A stretch of 64,000 bases of DNA from the NCBI GenBank assembly GCA_902494715.1, contig CABUUJ010000002.1, positions 1-64,000 of the forward strand. Direction: 5' to 3'. Position 1 is the first letter of the stretch. Each line of letters opens with the position of its first letter. Below, piece by piece: positions 1-7,667 of the stretch. Origin of the DNA: an uncultured Collinsella sp. (GTDB lineage: Bacteria; Actinomycetota; Coriobacteriia; Coriobacteriales; Coriobacteriaceae). The notes beneath the pieces were generated by a model. The model had not been told where the DNA came from, made no database searches, and saw nothing but the letters and a program-made list of their open reading frames with translations. The position numbers and the translations under genes were made by a program.

Positions 1-12
1 AGGAAAGTTAGT

Positions 13-45
13 GAGGCCGGAGCTTTAGCTCCGGCCTCTTTATAT
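13..45 (+). terminator. Rho-independent terminator at the window edge
   Basis: A 12-bp perfect palindrome (arms 13-24 and 27-38) is followed by a T-rich stretch. It probably ends a gene lying to the left of the window. Confidence 0.75.
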
Positions 46-48
46 AAG

Positions 49-67
49 GGCTCGGCAAAGCCGAGCC
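49..67. other. Short perfect hairpin
   Basis: Eight-bp arms (49-56, 60-67) surround an AAA loop. There is no T-tract, so it is probably a secondary structure behind the preceding terminator. Confidence 0.45.
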
Positions 68-128
68 ACCAAATTTGCATCAGCCCCCAGAACATGTTTG
101 AGAACTGTGCCTGAAGTATGTATTTGCA

Positions 129-253
129 GGCCCCGAATCGGTGTTGCCTCCCGGCGCATTCCGCAGGGGGAGCGATATTTTGCAGCACGAAGTGCGCAAC
201 AAAATATCGCTCATGCCCGAGGACGCGCCGGGAGGCAACACCGATTCGGGGCC
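129..253. repeat. Long nested inverted repeat (125 bp)
   Basis: The outer arms at 129-157 and 225-253 are perfectly complementary over 29 bp. An inner pair, 171-182 with 200-211, is complementary over 12 bp. The whole element would fold into one long hairpin as RNA or a cruciform as DNA. It lies in a gene-free stretch between the left-edge terminator and the tRNA-Leu promoter, and no T-run follows it, so it does not look like an ordinary terminator. The apparent ORF across it is a by-product of the repeat. Confidence 0.85.
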
Positions 254-310
254 GAACATATAGATCTACCAGCGCATTTACAAATTCGTAAACTTTTTTG
301 AAAAAAGTGC

Positions 311-340
311 TTGCACAGTTCTCGAATCATAGGTTATTAT
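311..340 (+). promoter_or_regulatory. tRNA-Leu promoter
   Basis: The -35 TTGCAC (311-316) and a -10 of TTATTA/TATTAT (334-340) are 17-18 bp apart. A T6GA6 palindrome sits just upstream of the -35, as it does in front of the first tRNA-Gly at 3770, and may act as an UP element. Confidence 0.65.
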
Positions 341-397
341 CTTCCTCGTTGAACGCGCGGGTCCAACAAAACGAACCGCGAATCAACAACATAGCAT

Positions 398-487
398 GTC
401 GGAGTGGCGGAATTGGCAGACGCGCTAGCTTGAGGTGCTAGTGACCGCTTTTTGGTCATGCGGGTTCAAGTCCCGCCTCCGACACCA
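398..487 (+). tRNA. tRNA-Leu (GAG anticodon)
   Basis: This 90-nt tRNA has a 7-bp acceptor stem (GTCGGAG with CTCCGAC), a long class II variable arm, TTCAAGT in the T-loop and an encoded CCA. The anticodon loop TTGAGGT reads GAG. It is a single gene with its own promoter and terminator. Confidence 0.95.
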
Positions 488-498
488 TCGCATTTGAG

Positions 499-520
499 AA
501 GCCTCTTCGGAGGCTTTTTT
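499..520 (+). terminator. Terminator of tRNA-Leu
   Basis: A 7-bp stem AAGCCTC/GAGGCTT with a TTCG tetraloop is followed by T's, 12 bp after the tRNA CCA. Confidence 0.85.
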
Positions 521-546
521 GTTACCGATAGACGGTGAGGTTCACG

Positions 547-2892
547 ATGGAAACGCTTGAGCGCAACGAGTGGGCGGACGTTGCCCAACTGGTCGAGATC
601 ACGAGCGATGCTGTCATCATTTGTGAGCTCGACGGAACCATTCTGCATGTGAATAACCGCTTGCTCGACTTGATGTGCGAGGAGCGTTCCGATGTGATCA
701 ACGGGGACGTTAAAGACCTCTTGTACTCATCAGCATTTGAACGCGCGTCAGAGCATCGTCTTCCTTTTGAGACCAATGGAACCGAGAGCGAGTTGATGCT
801 CAAGCTGAGTGACGGCTCCTTTATTCCCGTCTTGGTTTGTGCCGGCTCGGTTACACCGCCTCGTATTTTTGGGCGCCGCGCGCCGCGTGTTCTGGTGGCG
901 CTTCATAGCATCGAAGAGCAGTACTCGCACGACCGCCAGCTCAAGCGTGCGCTTTCGGAGCTTAGAGTGGCGAATAAGCGCCTTTCGGGCACTTTGTCGG
1001 TCATTATGAGCACGGTGGGCTCCGATGAGCTGCCTAGTTTGTTAGATACCGTTTTGAACCAGCTTGTAGGAACGCTCGATGCTTCGGGTGCCGCTATTTA
1101 TTTTTCTGAGAGCGGCGGTTTTAAGCTTCGCGGTGTTTCCAAGGAGCTGCACGACAGCTACCTGCCCGAGTTTTTGCCGTATGGCGCTGGCATTCCGACG
1201 TATGTGCTTCGCGAGTCGCGTGCCTGTCGTTTGTCGATTCAACAGGACCTTGAGGGTGATAGGGCTGCCTCCGGTATGTTCATGGACCTGGACAATCGTT
1301 CTAAGCACCTGTTGCGCGTGCAGGATATGCCTCCGTACCGCAGCGAGATCTGTCTTCCCGTTTTTTACGGTACGCAGATCCTTGGCGTGCTGGAAGTTGG
1401 TTGGAAGCGCCCTCAGGCACCGCTCGCCTATGACGTTAATGTACTCGAGGTCATTTGCGATTACCTGTCTATCCAGCTGGTCGGCATGGCATCGAGCCTT
1501 CGCTCTCGTCGCACGGCAGAGCTCGGCCGCTCGCTCAATGTCTTACGTGATGAGTTGTTTACCTTTCTAGACGATTCCGCTGCGGCTACCCAGGCGGTAT
1601 CGTCCGAGATTTGCAATATGCTCAACTGTCATTTTTGCCCTGTTGAGTATGACGTCAGTCTGGGCTCCTATGTCATAGATTTTGAAGGCGGCAGTCGCGT
1701 TGCTTTGCCGGACGATCCCGAGAAACTTTTCTTTTCCACGACGGCGCCAGCGGCACGTTTGGGGGTTGGCTCTGATGGCTTTGAGGCGTCTGTTTTGGGC
1801 GGCACGAGTGCCGAGGATCTTAAACACGTCCGTATAACTCGCGTTGACGAATCGATGCCTATGGGAGGCTGGCTTAGGGCGCATGGTCTGCCTTGCCAGG
1901 GTCTCTACGTCGACACCGGCATCGAGGCGGGGCGCCCGCGCTCTGAGGGTGATGGCAAGCACAGCAACGACGCGATCGTTCCTGCTTCTGTTGCGAAAGG
2001 CCCGACGACGCGCGCGCTGCTGCTTCGTGACGGTAGTCAAGAGCCGATTGATGACCTTGAATATGACTACTTGGTGCACTTGGCGCATGACTTTGAGCTG
2101 ATCTACGAGGGTGAGTCTCAAAAGCGCGAAGAACGTCATATTGCTCAGACGCTTCAGATTGGCATGAGAAATTCGCTTGGTGACGTTCCGGGTATCGCAA
2201 CCGATTCGATGTACCTATCAGCCACGAACTCGGCGTTGGTTGGCGGCGACTTTTATACGCTTGTCCGTCTTCCCGACGATTGCGCTGTAATGATTTTGGG
2301 CGATGTTTCCGGCAAAGGAATCGAGGCGGCGTCGATGTCAGCGCTCGTCAAGACGGCGCTGACGGCCTATGCCTGGGAGGGTGCGGGGCCTGCCCGCATG
2401 GCTCGCTCGCTCAATAGCATGCTCATGGGCTTTTCGAGGGTCGAGACGTTTGTGACGGCGTTTATCGCCAAGATTGACCTTAAAGCGGGTCGCGCTACCT
2501 ATTGCTCAGCGGGACATCCTCCCACTATGGTCATTAGGCCAGAGTCGAAGCCGCTTGGCGGCGGAGAAGCCCGAGGGGGAGAAGTGGAGCTCCTTGGGTG
2601 CCAATCGGGTGTGATCGGTGCCTTTGGGAGCATGGTGTACGAGACGGGCGTGTTTACGTTCGCTCCTGGTGACATGCTATTTATGTATACCGATGGAACA
2701 ATCGAAGCACGTGATCGCTCGGGTGCTTTCTTTGGCGAGCAACGTCTTCGTGACCTTCTGCTCTCTGTTTCGGGCGAGGGCGTATCGGGAATCTGCGGTA
2801 AGGTCTTGGGCGAGCTTGACCGCTTTACCGAGTCAGCGCTGGACGATGACATCGCGCTGGTTTCCCTTGAGTTTTTACGGGGTCGATCGTAG
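547..2892 (+). CDS. PAS-GAF-PP2C (SpoIIE/RsbU-type) serine phosphatase
   Basis: This 781-residue soluble phosphatase has an N-terminal PAS-like sensor (about 15-115), a GAF domain (about 160-315), a divergent middle region and a C-terminal SpoIIE/PP2C domain (about 545-780). The metal-binding signatures are visible: GGDFY near 566, GDVSGKG, YTDGTIEA and DDDIALV near 766. Members of this family dephosphorylate STAS-domain anti-sigma antagonists in partner-switching pathways. The next gene encodes a STAS domain fused to its kinase, so the two are probably partners. I chose ATG 547 over the in-frame GTG 535 because GGTGAGG lies 6 bp upstream of it. The signal sensed is unknown. Confidence 0.88.
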   Translation: METLERNEWADVAQLVEITSDAVIICELDGTILHVNNRLLDLMCEERSDVINGDVKDLLYSSAFERASEHRLPFETNGTESELMLKLSDGSFIPVLVCAGSVTPPRIFGRRAPRVLVALHSIEEQYSHDRQLKRALSELRVANKRLSGTLSVIMSTVGSDELPSLLDTVLNQLVGTLDASGAAIYFSESGGFKLRGVSKELHDSYLPEFLPYGAGIPTYVLRESRACRLSIQQDLEGDRAASGMFMDLDNRSKHLLRVQDMPPYRSEICLPVFYGTQILGVLEVGWKRPQAPLAYDVNVLEVICDYLSIQLVGMASSLRSRRTAELGRSLNVLRDELFTFLDDSAAATQAVSSEICNMLNCHFCPVEYDVSLGSYVIDFEGGSRVALPDDPEKLFFSTTAPAARLGVGSDGFEASVLGGTSAEDLKHVRITRVDESMPMGGWLRAHGLPCQGLYVDTGIEAGRPRSEGDGKHSNDAIVPASVAKGPTTRALLLRDGSQEPIDDLEYDYLVHLAHDFELIYEGESQKREERHIAQTLQIGMRNSLGDVPGIATDSMYLSATNSALVGGDFYTLVRLPDDCAVMILGDVSGKGIEAASMSALVKTALTAYAWEGAGPARMARSLNSMLMGFSRVETFVTAFIAKIDLKAGRATYCSAGHPPTMVIRPESKPLGGGEARGGEVELLGCQSGVIGAFGSMVYETGVFTFAPGDMLFMYTDGTIEARDRSGAFFGEQRLRDLLLSVSGEGVSGICGKVLGELDRFTESALDDDIALVSLEFLRGRS

Positions 2893-2973
2893 GCCGCGAC
2901 GCTTGACGGGCAAAATCTGCGCAGTTGCAGATACGTATGCATCGAGCGAGCTCTTTTGGGGAACCATGGTCGT

Positions 2974-3720
2974 ATGAATGAGTGGAATGACATAGCGGTT
3001 TTGACGCCACCGGGTGATGTCGACATCGCCTCGGTGTCCGTCCTGCGCCGACGGTTGGATAATCTGATCGACCGGGGCGTGCGTCGTGTTGTCATCAATT
3101 GCCAGGCCGTGGGCTTTATCGACTCGACGGGTTTGGCGTTTTTGCTTACACGTGCCAGAGAGCTCATGAGGCGAGAGGGCCTGCTTTCGCTCGTTAACGC
3201 CTCCGATGAGGTCATTCGCTTTTTGGAGATTGCCCGACTTGTCGACATCCTTCATGTTGCGGGTCCGGCGCGCGAGTCGATTCCCGCCATTCCGGTGGGA
3301 GAGTTGCCACGATGGAGCAAGAGCATCGAAGTGCGGCGAGGCATCGAGAACCTCCCGTATTATCGGCACCGTGTGGCCGAGCTTCTCGAATCGCTTCCCC
3401 TGAGGCGTGATGAGCGTTATGACGTCGCATTGGCGTTGGGGGAGGCATTGGGTAACGCGTATGACCATGCGGGCGGTGTTGGCTGCATCCTGACGGTTCA
3501 GGCCTATGGGGACCGTGTTGTGCTCGAGGTGCTTGATCGGGGTGCTGGCTATTCTATCGATGGGGCGAGCGAGCCGGTGGCATCCGAGGAACGCGGACGT
3601 GGTATCAAGCTTATGCGCATGCTCGTCGATAATGTGGAGGTTGCCCGTCGTACGGATGGCGCCGGCACACGCGTTCGGATGGTGAAGCTGTTTAGCTCGG
3701 CATTGGAATCGTGCGCTTAG
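2974..3720 (+). CDS. STAS domain fused to an RsbW/SpoIIAB-like serine kinase
   Basis: This 248-residue fusion has a STAS anti-sigma-antagonist domain (about 3-100) with the phospho-acceptor signature FIDSTGL. A HATPase_c kinase domain (about 120-240) follows, with N box GEALGNAYDH, G1 box DRGAGYS and G2 box GRGIKLM. Antagonist and kinase are normally separate proteins (SpoIIAA/SpoIIAB, RsbV/RsbW); here substrate and kinase share one chain. It follows the PP2C phosphatase by 81 bp, and no sigma factor is nearby. ATG 2974 is preferred to TTG 2956 because STAS homology begins right after it and GGGGA lies upstream. Confidence 0.85.
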   Translation: MNEWNDIAVLTPPGDVDIASVSVLRRRLDNLIDRGVRRVVINCQAVGFIDSTGLAFLLTRARELMRREGLLSLVNASDEVIRFLEIARLVDILHVAGPARESIPAIPVGELPRWSKSIEVRRGIENLPYYRHRVAELLESLPLRRDERYDVALALGEALGNAYDHAGGVGCILTVQAYGDRVVLEVLDRGAGYSIDGASEPVASEERGRGIKLMRMLVDNVEVARRTDGAGTRVRMVKLFSSALESCA

Positions 3721-3784
3721 CGCTCTGGCTTGACGTTGCCCACCTGCGCGAACTTGCACTGGACAACTTTTTTGAAAAAAGTAC

Positions 3785-3813
3785 TTGCGTCTTTTGGACA
3801 ACTCGCGTAAATT
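3785..3813 (+). promoter_or_regulatory. Promoter of first tRNA-Gly/tRNA-Cys cluster
   Basis: TTGCGT and TAAATT are separated by 17 bp. The T6GA6 palindrome at about 3769-3781 lies immediately upstream, as at the tRNA-Leu promoter. Confidence 0.7.
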
Positions 3814-3825
3814 AATAACCCGCAA

Positions 3826-3901
3826 GCGGACATGGCTCAGTTGGTAGAGCACAACCTTGCCAAGGTTGGGGTCGCGGGTTCGAGCCCCGTTGTCCGCTCC
3901 A
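3826..3901 (+). tRNA. tRNA-Gly (GCC anticodon), copy 1
   Basis: This 76-nt tRNA has acceptor GCGGACA/TGTCCGC, anticodon loop TTGCCAA and an encoded CCA. It is identical to the copies at 4052 and 4614. Confidence 0.96.
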
Positions 3902-3935
3902 TTGCATTTCCGGACCGTTCAGTCGGTCCTTTTTC

Positions 3936-4009
3936 GGCGAAGTGGCCAAGTGGTAAGGCAGAGGCCTGCAAAGCCTTTACCCCCGGTTCGAATCCGGGCT
4001 TCGCCTCCA
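3936..4009 (+). tRNA. tRNA-Cys (GCA anticodon)
   Basis: This 74-nt tRNA has acceptor GGCGAAG/CTTCGCC, anticodon loop CTGCAAA and an encoded CCA. It lies 34 nt after tRNA-Gly copy 1 and is probably co-transcribed with it. Confidence 0.96.
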
Positions 4010-4020
4010 GGCAACATCCG

Positions 4021-4045
4021 GGCGCTCCGGCGCCTGTTTTGTTTT
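4021..4045 (+). terminator. Terminator after tRNA-Cys
   Basis: GGCGC/GCGCC stem with a TCCG loop, then TGTTTTGTTTT. Confidence 0.6.
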
Positions 4046-4051
4046 ACATAT

Positions 4052-4127
4052 GCGGACATGGCTCAGTTGGTAGAGCACAACCTTGCCAAGGTTGGGGTCG
4101 CGGGTTCGAGCCCCGTTGTCCGCTCCA
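4052..4127 (+). tRNA. tRNA-Gly (GCC anticodon), copy 2
   Basis: It is identical over 76 nt to copy 1. There is no separate promoter in the 42 nt behind tRNA-Cys, so it relies on read-through of the weak hairpin at 4021. Confidence 0.96.
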
Positions 4128-4135
4128 AACGCAAC

Positions 4136-4165
4136 AGCCCGACTACCACGGTAGCCGGGCTTTTT
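4136..4165 (+). terminator. Terminator after tRNA-Gly copy 2
   Basis: The AGCCCG-A-CTACC arm pairs with GGTAG-C-CGGGCT across an ACG loop, followed by TTTTT. Confidence 0.8.
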
Positions 4166-4313
4166 CGTACCCATCGCCTGGGCTCGAACCCGAGAGGGAG
4201 CGAGCGTTAAGCAAACGCGGAGCGTTTGAAGCGAGCTGGCGAGGACGCCGACAGGCGGCCGAAGCCGGTGCGGATCCGCGAAGCGGATACGCGGACGCCC
4301 CGTTGTCCGCTCC
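4166..4313. other. GC-rich spacer rich in small palindromes
   Basis: The 150 bp between the copy 2 terminator and the tRNA remnant contain short self-complementary pieces (for example AAACGC..GCGTTT near 4215 and ATCCGC..GCGGAT near 4275) but no convincing ORF or promoter. The function is unknown. Confidence 0.4.
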
Positions 4314-4314
4314 A
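4291..4314 (+). pseudogene. Internally deleted tRNA-Gly remnant
   Basis: GCGGAC, the first six bases of tRNA-Gly, is joined directly to the last 18 bases of the same tRNA including CCA. About 52 nt of D-arm, anticodon and T-arm sequence is missing. It looks like the scar of recombination between tandem tRNA-Gly copies. Confidence 0.7.
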
Positions 4315-4322
4315 CTAATTTT

Positions 4323-4349
4323 ACGCGGTTCTAACGAACCGCGTTTTTT
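4323..4349 (+). terminator. Terminator after tRNA remnant
   Basis: ACGCGGTTC/GAACCGCGT stem with a TAAC loop, then six T's. A working terminator behind a dead tRNA suggests the remnant was once a full gene. Confidence 0.8.
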
Positions 4350-4572
4350 GTTGACGCTGCGCGGGCTCCGGGCACCCCATCTTGCCCCTCAGCTTCACGG
4401 GCGTGGCCATCCGGCCTACGCCCGCTTGCTTTGGGGTGATCCGGGGCACTGGGACGTCGCTCGCTGCTGGGGCTCTTTCCCCGTGATCTCCGTCCTTCCA
4501 ATGTAATGAACGGCAAAGCAGGCGGGGGTCATCGGTATCGGGAGCTATTTTCAAATTATTCGAAAATAATTC

Positions 4573-4601
4573 TTGCATTTGGGTTAATCATCCCGTATAT
4601 T
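4573..4601 (+). promoter_or_regulatory. Promoter of tRNA-Gly copy 3/tRNA-Val
   Basis: TTGCAT-17 bp-TATATT is near consensus. An AT-rich dyad lies directly upstream, as at the other two tRNA promoters. Confidence 0.78.
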
Positions 4602-4613
4602 AAATCCTCGCAG

Positions 4614-4689
4614 GCGGACATGGCTCAGTTGGTAGAGCACAACCTTGCCAAGGTTGGGGTCGCGGGTTCGAGCCCCGTTGTCCGCTCCA
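4614..4689 (+). tRNA. tRNA-Gly (GCC anticodon), copy 3
   Basis: Identical over 76 nt to copies 1 and 2. It begins about 12 bp after the -10 box. Confidence 0.96.
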
Positions 4690-4692
4690 TTT

Positions 4693-4767
4693 GGGCGTTT
4701 AGCTCAGGGGGAGAGCGCTTCCCTGACACGGAAGAGGTCAGAAGTTCAAATCTTCTAACGCCCACCA
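4693..4767 (+). tRNA. tRNA-Val (GAC anticodon)
   Basis: This 75-nt tRNA has acceptor GGGCGTT/AACGCCC, anticodon loop CTGACAC and an encoded CCA. It lies 3 nt after tRNA-Gly copy 3 and is surely co-transcribed. Confidence 0.95.
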
Positions 4768-4775
4768 AATGTTCG

Positions 4776-4810
4776 CAGCCCAGAGACTATGTCTCTGGGC
4801 TGTTTTGTTT
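4776..4810 (+). terminator. Terminator after tRNA-Val
   Basis: A 12-bp perfect stem (4776-4787 with 4791-4802) with a TAT loop, followed by TTTTGTTT. Confidence 0.85.
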
Positions 4811-5162
4811 TGGTTGCCAAATACGTCACCAAATTTCGAGTTTTTTGATCTTCCGGGATGCTTCTCAGTAGTCATCCGAGGAAACTCTCATCTTCTCCGC
4901 TTGCATACACATATCTTTCAAGGATTCGTGCCGCGGTTGCATGAGGCTCGGCAAGGCACGACCGCAACATGTTGGTCAAGGACAAACTTTTGGATTCTTT
5001 TAGCGCGAGCGGCTTGATTTTGGTGCTATTTGGCGGCGACTCGGTTGAGGGGGTTTCAAAACTGCCGCGCAGGTAGTCGAGTTGATAACGTTTTAGCAGC
5101 CTACCAAGAGGCCTTCATTTTTAATGCGTCTGCAAATTGACTAATTACTTTTACCTGCTGAA
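4811..5162. other. Gene-free stretch upstream of nrdD
   Basis: No ORF here has an acceptable start, length and family. The best is a 35-codon frame starting near 4969 with no recognisable homology. GC content falls towards 5100-5200, where the nrdD control region begins. Confidence 0.4.
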
Positions 5163-5178
5163 ACACTATATGTTGTGT
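5163..5178 (+). promoter_or_regulatory. NrdR box
   Basis: The 16-mer ACACTATATGTTGTGT matches the NrdR consensus (acaCwAtATaTwGtgt) at nearly every position. NrdR boxes normally occur in pairs; a possible but weak partner lies at 5197-5212. It implies NrdR repression of nrdD. I could not place a convincing -35/-10 pair around it. Confidence 0.85.
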
Positions 5179-5222
5179 TTAACTTAAAAAATGAATACAG
5201 GATATAGATGCCTCTTTGTCGT

Positions 5223-5315
5223 ATGATAGATGACGGACAGAGAGCGAGAACCTTATTCGCCCCATTTGGATGGATCTTTGAGCCCCTTGATCGGCTGCGA
5301 GGATTGTCCGCATGA
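5223..5315 (+). CDS. Short upstream ORF 1 of the nrdD leader (30 aa)
   Basis: A 30-codon frame lies in the nrdD leader after the NrdR box. Its TGA overlaps the ATG of the next small frame as ATGA at 5312. It has no recognisable domain and a weak Shine-Dalgarno. I list it because two successive ATGA overlaps link it to nrdD; it could be chance. Confidence 0.3.
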   Translation: MIDDGQRARTLFAPFGWIFEPLDRLRGLSA

Positions 5316-5407
5316 GGGTCTATGGTTATCGAAAACACAGATTGCGCGACGGCGCCGCAAGACAGGGTAAGCCCTGCCAGGCATCGTTTGGCTCTGAAGC
5401 GCAATGA
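5312..5407 (+). CDS. Short upstream ORF 2 of the nrdD leader (31 aa)
   Basis: A 31-codon, Arg/Gln-rich frame with a good Shine-Dalgarno (GAGGA at 5299-5303, 8 bp from ATG). Its start overlaps the previous frame and its TGA overlaps an in-frame nrdD ATG at 5404. The arrangement would allow translational coupling into nrdD. No function is known. Confidence 0.35.
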   Translation: MRVYGYRKHRLRDGAARQGKPCQASFGSEAQ

Positions 5408-5433
5408 GGCTACGATGCGAAAGAGGCAAGAGG

Positions 5434-7656
5434 ATGAAGATCATCAAGCGAAGCGGCACCGAGGTTACCTTTGACATCGATAAGATCGTCAATGCGATTC
5501 GCGCCGCAAACTTGGAGGTCGAGGAAGGCTCTCGCCTTACCGACCGCCAGGTGATCTATGCGGCACAAAACGTCGCCGAGGCATGTGAGAAGGCCGGTCA
5601 CACCGTATCGGTCGAGGAGATCCAGGATTTGGTCGAGGACGAGATTATGCGTCTCGACTGCTACGAGGTCGCTCGCCACTACATCATCTATCGCTATGTT
5701 CAGAGCCTAAAGCGCCAAAAGAACACGACCGACGACAAGATCCTGTCGCTGATCGAATGCAACAACGAAGAGGTTAAGCAGGAGAACTCTAACAAGAACC
5801 CGACCGTCAACTCCGTTCAGCGCGACTACATGGCCGGCGAGATTTCCAAGGACCTGACGCAGCGCGTGCTGCTGCCCCAGGAGATCGTGGATGCTCACAA
5901 CGAGGGCCTGATTCACTTCCACGATTCGGACTACTTTGCCCAGCACATGCATAACTGCGACCTGGTGAACCTGGAGGATATGCTCCAGAACGGTACTGTT
6001 ATCTCGGGTACGCTGATTGAGAAGCCGCACAGCTTCTCGACGGCCTGCAACATCGCGACGCAGATCATCGCCCAGGTTGCTTCCTCCCAGTACGGCGGCC
6101 AGTCGATTTCGCTGACTCATCTCGCCCCGTTCGTCGAGGTGAGCCGTCAAAAGATTCGCGGCGAGGTTGCTCGCGAGCTTGAGGAGCTCGGCGTTTCCGC
6201 ATCTCCCGAAAAGGTCCGCGAGGTCGTGGAGGATCGTCTGCGCGACGAGATCCGCCGCGGTGTCCAGACGATTCAGTATCAGGTCGTGACGCTTATGACC
6301 ACGAACGGCCAGGCACCGTTCGTGACGGTCTTCATGTATCTCAACGAGGCCCGTACGCCCCAGGAGAAGCATGACCTTGCCATGATTGTGGAGGAGACGC
6401 TTCGCCAGCGCTATGAGGGCGTTAAGAACGAGGCTGGCGTGTGGATCACTCCGGCGTTCCCCAAGCTTATCTATGTGCTCGAGGACGATAACGTTTACGA
6501 GGATTCCCCGTACTTCTACCTGACTCAGCTGGCTGCGAAGTGCACCGCCAAGCGCATGGTGCCCGACTACATCTCCGAGAAGAAGATGCGCGAGCTTAAG
6601 CTGTCGAAGGGCGAGACCGCGGGCAACGGCGATTGCTACACCTGCATGGGTTGCCGCAGCTTCCTGACGCCCGATCGCTCGGGCAACGGCTTTAACAACG
6701 TGGCCAACGCGCTCAATTATGATCCGAACAAGCCCAAGTACTACGGCCGCTTTAACCAGGGTGTTGTGACCATTAACCTGCCCGATGTCGCGCTGAGCTC
6801 GCATCAGGACATGGACAAGTTCTGGAAGATCTTCGACGAGCGCCTTGAGCTGTGCCACCGTGCCCTGCTGTGCCGTCATGAGCGCCTGATGGGCACGCTT
6901 TCGGATGCCGCGCCGATTCTTTGGCAGTACGGTGCCCTGGCGCGCCTTAAGAAGGGCGAGACGATCGACAAGCTGCTCGTGGGCGGTTACTCCACCATTA
7001 GTCTGGGTTATGCCGGTCTGTATGAGTGCGTCAAGTACATGACGGGCCACAGCCACACCGAGAAGGAGGGCACGCCCTTTGCCATGGCGGTCATGCAGCA
7101 CATGAACGACAAGTGTGCGGAGTGGAAAGCCGCGAGCGACATCGATTTCTCGCTGTACGGCACGCCGTTGGAGTCGACGACGTACAAGTTCGCCAAGTGC
7201 CTGCAGCGCCGTTTTGGCATTATTCCGGGCGTGACGGACAAGGGCTATATTACTAACAGCTATCACGTCCACGTGTCCGAGGAGATCGACGCATTCGACA
7301 AACTCAAGTTCGAGGGCATGTTCCAGCAGCTTTCGCCGGGCGGTGCCATCTCCTACGTCGAGGTTCCCAACATGCAGGACAACCTCAAGGCTGTCATTCG
7401 CGTGATGCAGTACATCTACGACAACATCATGTACGCCGAGCTCAACACCAAGAGCGATTACTGCCAGGTGTGCGGCTACGACGGTGAGATTAAGATTGTC
7501 GAAGATGACGGCAAGCTGGTGTGGGAGTGCCCCAACTGCGGCAACCGCGATCAGGAGAAGATGAACGTCGCCCGTCGTACGTGCGGCTACATCGGTACCC
7601 AATTCTGGAACCAGGGTCGAACCGAGGAGATCCGCGACCGCGTGCTGCATCTCTAA
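5434..7656 (+). CDS. nrdD: Anaerobic (class III) ribonucleoside-triphosphate reductase
   Basis: This oxygen-sensitive enzyme makes dNTPs from NTPs using a glycyl radical. The 740-residue protein starts with an ATP-cone (1-95, KIIKRSGTEV..FDIDKI), the allosteric activity site. The catalytic domain ends with a zinc site (C677, C680, C699, C702) and the radical motif RRTCGYIG, with the radical on Gly718. ATG 5434 fits the usual ATP-cone start and has AAGAGG 7 bp upstream; an in-frame ATG at 5404 would add ten basic residues and overlaps a small upstream ORF. Activation should come from the NrdG encoded 426 bp downstream. An NrdR box lies in the promoter region. Confidence 0.97.
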   Translation: MKIIKRSGTEVTFDIDKIVNAIRAANLEVEEGSRLTDRQVIYAAQNVAEACEKAGHTVSVEEIQDLVEDEIMRLDCYEVARHYIIYRYVQSLKRQKNTTDDKILSLIECNNEEVKQENSNKNPTVNSVQRDYMAGEISKDLTQRVLLPQEIVDAHNEGLIHFHDSDYFAQHMHNCDLVNLEDMLQNGTVISGTLIEKPHSFSTACNIATQIIAQVASSQYGGQSISLTHLAPFVEVSRQKIRGEVARELEELGVSASPEKVREVVEDRLRDEIRRGVQTIQYQVVTLMTTNGQAPFVTVFMYLNEARTPQEKHDLAMIVEETLRQRYEGVKNEAGVWITPAFPKLIYVLEDDNVYEDSPYFYLTQLAAKCTAKRMVPDYISEKKMRELKLSKGETAGNGDCYTCMGCRSFLTPDRSGNGFNNVANALNYDPNKPKYYGRFNQGVVTINLPDVALSSHQDMDKFWKIFDERLELCHRALLCRHERLMGTLSDAAPILWQYGALARLKKGETIDKLLVGGYSTISLGYAGLYECVKYMTGHSHTEKEGTPFAMAVMQHMNDKCAEWKAASDIDFSLYGTPLESTTYKFAKCLQRRFGIIPGVTDKGYITNSYHVHVSEEIDAFDKLKFEGMFQQLSPGGAISYVEVPNMQDNLKAVIRVMQYIYDNIMYAELNTKSDYCQVCGYDGEIKIVEDDGKLVWECPNCGNRDQEKMNVARRTCGYIGTQFWNQGRTEEIRDRVLHL

Positions 7657-7667
7657 TAACCATCCCA

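Noticed and set aside
4811..5150. Small open frames after the tRNA-Val terminator
   Set aside because: None has a ribosome site plus recognisable family; the longest good frame is about 35 codons and could be chance.
5707..7650. A 647-codon open frame antisense to nrdD
   Set aside because: It lies in the GC-rich mirror frame of a clear gene, encodes a Val/Leu/His-rich product without domains, and has no ribosome site.
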